From Alkalibaculum bacchi (GTDB taxonomy: Bacteria; Bacillota; Clostridia; Eubacteriales; Alkalibacteraceae): a stretch of 24,825 nucleotides of DNA. The DNA lies in contig NZ_CALNCS010000203.1 in the NCBI RefSeq assembly GCF_937875145.1, positions 1 to 24,825 on the forward strand, in the 5' to 3' direction. The notes under the pieces were generated by a model. The model worked only from the letters and a program-made list of their open reading frames with translations. It searched no databases and had not been told where the DNA came from. Of this stretch, positions 22,278 to 24,825 are shown piece by piece; the stretch's first letter is position 1; every line of letters starts with the position of its first letter. Position numbers and translations under genes: made by a program.

Positions 22278-23203
22278 TACTCCACAAAAGCCCTTTCAAC
22301 GAGATCCTCTGGAGACACCTCCATGTCTTTTTTTAGTACTTCTTCTACCCACGTTATAATGTTTTTAAGATACTTTTCATCAGGTAACGAAGCTTTCGTA
22401 TACGATGGAAGAATTATATCATCTTTGATAGCTTCATTTAAATCAAGCTTTTCAATCACTATATCCCTTGCTATCGTTTCATCAGCTTGTATATCTCCTA
22501 CAGCTTTATTGTATCCTTCATAGAAAAGCTCTATTGCCTCAGCTTTTTCATCTAAAGCTTTTGTCGTGAACGCTAGTACATCAGGTGAGTACCCATCTTT
22601 CATTTCAAAGGTTTTCTTTTCTAGGCCATCTACAGCCCCCATAGAGGCCATTGGCTCTGGGAAAATGCCCATATCTACGTCACCACTTTTAACCATTTCT
22701 AGTCGAGCTGGTATTTCGTTAATAAATACTTTTTCAATATTGTGGTCCTCACCAAACCATTCATCGATTAAAAAGTTAGTCACGCTAACTTCCATCATAG
22801 TAGCCTTAATATCTTTCTTATCTCCATAATCAGATTTTACAAGTACTGGAAACATTCCTTGGGTCATAGATGTAGCTTTTAGTCCAAATCCACTATTTAC
22901 ATTAGTCGCTACAGCTATTAAATCCGTTATGGAACCATCTATTGTATTTGTCTGTAAGGCACTTTGTCTTTCTTGTCCATTGTTAAAGACTACAAGCTCT
23001 ACATCTAAACCTAGTTTTTCAAAGTAGCCTTCCTTTTCTGCTATAAACATAGGCGCTGCATCTACAGCTGGCATTAAACCAATTGTTAAAGATAACTCTT
23101 TACTCGTATCTTCATTAGGTTTTTTCTCTGTTGTATTGCTACAACCTGATAAAAAAAGAATGCTTACTGTCAACATTCCCGCTAGTAATAATTTTTTATT
23201 CAC
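22277..23203 (-). CDS. ABC transporter substrate-binding lipoprotein, NMT1/THI5-like
   Basis: A 308-residue lipoprotein that should capture the substrate for the downstream ATPase and permease. A hydrophobic signal ends in the lipobox LSGC (Cys21). The mature part starts LTIGLMPAVDAAPMFIAEKE near 39-58 and shows the NMT1-like pattern GYFEKLGLDVELV and TIDGSITDL. It begins with GTG, after an AGGAGG site at 8 bases. A thiamine precursor is one possible ligand, but no TPP riboswitch was found in the leader, so sulfonates, nitrate-like anions or other small molecules are equally open. It is the first gene of the unit. Confidence 0.9.
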   Translation of the reverse strand: MNKKLLLAGMLTVSILFLSGCSNTTEKKPNEDTSKELSLTIGLMPAVDAAPMFIAEKEGYFEKLGLDVELVVFNNGQERQSALQTNTIDGSITDLIAVATNVNSGFGLKATSMTQGMFPVLVKSDYGDKKDIKATMMEVSVTNFLIDEWFGEDHNIEKVFINEIPARLEMVKSGDVDMGIFPEPMASMGAVDGLEKKTFEMKDGYSPDVLAFTTKALDEKAEAIELFYEGYNKAVGDIQADETIARDIVIEKLDLNEAIKDDIILPSYTKASLPDEKYLKNIITWVEEVLKKDMEVSPEDLVERAFVE

Positions 23204-23234
23204 AATAAGTCCTCCTTTACTTAAGCACTATTGT

Positions 23235-23263
23235 ATTTTATAGCCAAATGCAGTTTTAAGCAA
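23235..23263 (-). promoter_or_regulatory. Promoter candidate for the ABC importer
   Basis: TTGCTT (23258-23263) and TAAAAT (23235-23240) are 17 bases apart on the minus strand, some 30 bases before the GTG start. About 37 bases further upstream AAATAGC and GCTATTT (23300-23306 and 23312-23318) form a 7-bp inverted repeat that could be an operator. Confidence 0.45.
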
Positions 23264-23390
23264 GAGAGTACCAATAATTACGTTTCTCCTCTTTATAACA
23301 AATAGCAATCAGCTATTTATAGTATCATAATAAATGTATTCCCTTTTGTATAAAGAGTAGACCATTTTTATAGTAAATTTTCAAATACAT

Positions 23391-23415
23391 AAAAACAACC
23401 GAAGGATGTCTTCGG
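23391..23415 (-). terminator. Intrinsic terminator of the CDGSH protein gene
   Basis: CCGAAG and CTTCGG (23399-23404 and 23410-23415) form a stem with a five-base loop. On the minus strand it runs into a T-rich tract (TTGTTTTT, 23391-23398). It lies about 40 bases past the stop codon. Confidence 0.8.
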
Positions 23416-23456
23416 CTGCACTTATATGATTACCAATTTTTTGCTTTATAGAAATC

Positions 23457-24143
23457 TTATTCTTGATCTAAATACTTTGCACTTACATGAGTTGCATCAC
23501 AGAAGGGTTTGTTACTTGATTCTCCACATCGGCATAGCATTACCCTATTTCTTGTTTCATACATTTCTCCATTAGAGGATTCAATTGGAATATTCCCCTT
23601 AACATAAATGCCACAGCTTACCCCTTTTTCAGGGTCTTGAAGAAACTCAATAGAGGGTTCATGTTCATCTTCATATGGTTTTCCCGACTTATCTAGAGCG
23701 ACTAGTCTACCTGCTGGGCACTCAGATGCGCCTTTGATGGCTTGCTCCCGATATTCTGGAACATCAGATTTCTTTACTAATTGCCACACGCTGCCATCCT
23801 CTAAATGGCAAAAACGCCCTAATGCACACCTGCCATCATCCAGAAGATCAAGATCAGGCCCTTTCAGTAGTTCAGCCCTTTCTTCAAATTTCGCCTTAGA
23901 TGCAGTTTCCGTCCCGTCAAACCCTTCTTTTACATGAGCACCATCACAAAATGGTGGGTTTTTTGATTTTCCGCATCGACATAATGCGTATTGTTCTTTA
24001 ACTGGAAAAGTACCTCCCTCTTCGTATTCATAGGTTTTACCCTTCGGTACAATAACCTTTTCACATAAAGGCACCTTTCCTGTTACCATATATGGGCCAT
24101 CCTTAAGTATTTTTATCTTTACGTTTTTATTATCTTTTGTCAA
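23457..24143 (-). CDS. Iron-sulfur protein with two CDGSH motifs around a ferredoxin-like segment
   Basis: A 228-residue, probably cytosolic, redox or iron-sulfur protein. The first CDGSH motif is CRCGKSKNPPFCDGAH (Cys55, Cys57, Cys66, His70). The second is CRCGESSNKPFCDATH (Cys204, Cys206, Cys215, His219), with Gly replaced by Ala. Each normally binds a [2Fe-2S] cluster through three cysteines and a histidine. Between them GRCALGRFCHLEDG and ECPAGRLVALD (Cys106, Cys112, Cys142) resemble a divergent single-cluster ferredoxin domain. The only good start is TTG at 24143, 9 bases after AAAGGAG; there is no ATG before residue 19. It is a single gene with its own terminator. The role is unknown; electron or cluster transfer is likely. 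Confidence 0.88.
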   Translation of the reverse strand: MTKDNKNVKIKILKDGPYMVTGKVPLCEKVIVPKGKTYEYEEGGTFPVKEQYALCRCGKSKNPPFCDGAHVKEGFDGTETASKAKFEERAELLKGPDLDLLDDGRCALGRFCHLEDGSVWQLVKKSDVPEYREQAIKGASECPAGRLVALDKSGKPYEDEHEPSIEFLQDPEKGVSCGIYVKGNIPIESSNGEMYETRNRVMLCRCGESSNKPFCDATHVSAKYLDQE

Positions 24144-24237
24144 AATTGGTATCTCCTTTCATTCTTTAAGTAATTTTGGGTGTTAATTTATCTTCAATTA
24201 TATGTAATATTTGAGAAGACTGCAAATTACTCTTTAT

Positions 24238-24825
24238 TTAAGACGTTTCATTTATGAGCATTCCTGATTGAAATGTAGGATAATTCTGCAAATATTCATA
24301 ATCATTTATAATATCTATTATACATCTTATTTTATCTGTCAATTCTTTGTCTTTATGGTAAACAACGCTAAAATATCTATTCCAGCCTTCGTTTGCGTTA
24401 TGAATGACGTGAATCTTTGAGTCTTGTAATTCTTTCTGCACTAGACCGATGGATATAACAGCTAAACAATTGTTTTCTATAACTTCTTTTTTAATGGATT
24501 CTGGGCTATTTCCTTCAAAGACAGTTTTAATAGCTACTTTATTTTTTGTCATATACTCTTCAAATAATTCTCTAGTACCACTGCCCTTTTCCCTCATTGC
24601 AAAACTCTCATTTTCTAATTCCTTTAAGTTGATAACATCTTTTTTAGCAAATGGGTGTTGGTTACTGCATACTAGAACAAGGTAATCCTTAATTTTGGGG
24701 ATACTGATTAAATGAGGACTTTTTATTTTGCCTTCAATGATTCCAATATCAATTTCTCCATTTAGTAGTTTTTCTTCAATGCGCTCTGTATTATTGGCAT
24801 AGGAGTACACCTCTACCGTAGGTTT
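24238..24825 (-). CDS. LysR family regulator, C-terminal part, cut by the right edge
   Basis: The visible 195 residues are the effector-binding domain of a LysR-type regulator. The frame is open through the window edge (KPTVEVYSYANNTE...), so the DNA-binding helix-turn-helix and the true start lie outside. Typical segments are LLNGEIDIGIIEG, CSNQHPFAKKD, REKGSGTRELFEEYM and ENNCLAVISIG. The pattern GSGTR is common in CysL/YtlI-like members of the family. It is transcribed towards the CDGSH gene, and no terminator is seen in the 94-base gap. The effector and the regulated genes are unknown. Confidence 0.88.
   Translation of the reverse strand, partial: KPTVEVYSYANNTERIEEKLLNGEIDIGIIEGKIKSPHLISIPKIKDYLVLVCSNQHPFAKKDVINLKELENESFAMREKGSGTRELFEEYMTKNKVAIKTVFEGNSPESIKKEVIENNCLAVISIGLVQKELQDSKIHVIHNANEGWNRYFSVVYHKDKELTDKIRCIIDIINDYEYLQNYPTFQSGMLINETS

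Noticed and set aside
23204..23456. A TPP riboswitch in front of the NMT1-like ABC importer
   Set aside because: The conserved CTGAGA and ACCTGATCTG-type boxes of the TPP aptamer are absent from the leader.

Overview
The window looks like chromosomal DNA of an AT-rich, anaerobic, Gram-positive bacterium, most likely a clostridium. The signs are strong AGGAGG-type ribosome binding sites, consensus TTGACA/TATAAT promoters, intrinsic terminators, an NlpC/P60 wall hydrolase, lipoproteins and a tetrahydrofolate (THF) riboswitch of the clostridial type. The genus cannot be fixed from sequence alone. There are no phage, transposase or CRISPR genes.

Layout. Positions 1-308 hold two tandem perfect-spacing promoters pointing left, probably the start of an rRNA operon lying off the left edge. 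A malic enzyme (309-1478) and a folate ECF substrate protein, folT, behind a THF riboswitch (1783-2457) follow on the minus strand. A small four-cysteine TSCPD protein is divergent from folT. Next come tRNA-Ala(GGC), an EcsC-family protein and a hairpin-rich intergenic repeat. Positions 4594-8860 are a plus-strand cassette of four genes: an esterase, a condensation-type acyltransferase, a zinc-ribbon membrane protein and a MATE exporter. None has a known substrate.

The most notable locus is the minus-strand operon 16876-8864. A sigma-A promoter, a cobalamin riboswitch and an intrinsic terminator precede hyuA, hyuB, an ECF S component, a UbiD-family decarboxylase, a fused double ECF ATPase and an ECF T protein. 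The genes overlap or sit less than 20 bases apart, so B12 status should control all of them together. The transporter resembles fused-ATPase (YkoEDC/CbrTUV-type) ECF systems. The co-transcribed HyuAB amidase/carboxylase-type enzyme and prenyl-FMN decarboxylase suggest that the imported compound, perhaps a corrinoid or a cobamide precursor, is chemically processed, or that a B12-independent bypass is encoded. The ATPase carries its degenerate motifs on one composite site only.

The right part holds an uncharacterised lipoprotein, a LysM-G5-NlpC/P60 wall hydrolase with its own promoter and terminator, a 49-residue basic small protein, a SprT-like putative metalloprotease, a NitT/TauT-type ABC importer (permease, ATPase, lipoprotein), a protein with two CDGSH iron-sulfur motifs around a ferredoxin-like segment, and a LysR regulator cut by the right edge. 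Vitamin uptake is a recurring theme: folT has no ATPase of its own nearby, while the B12-controlled ECF system carries a full dedicated energising module.
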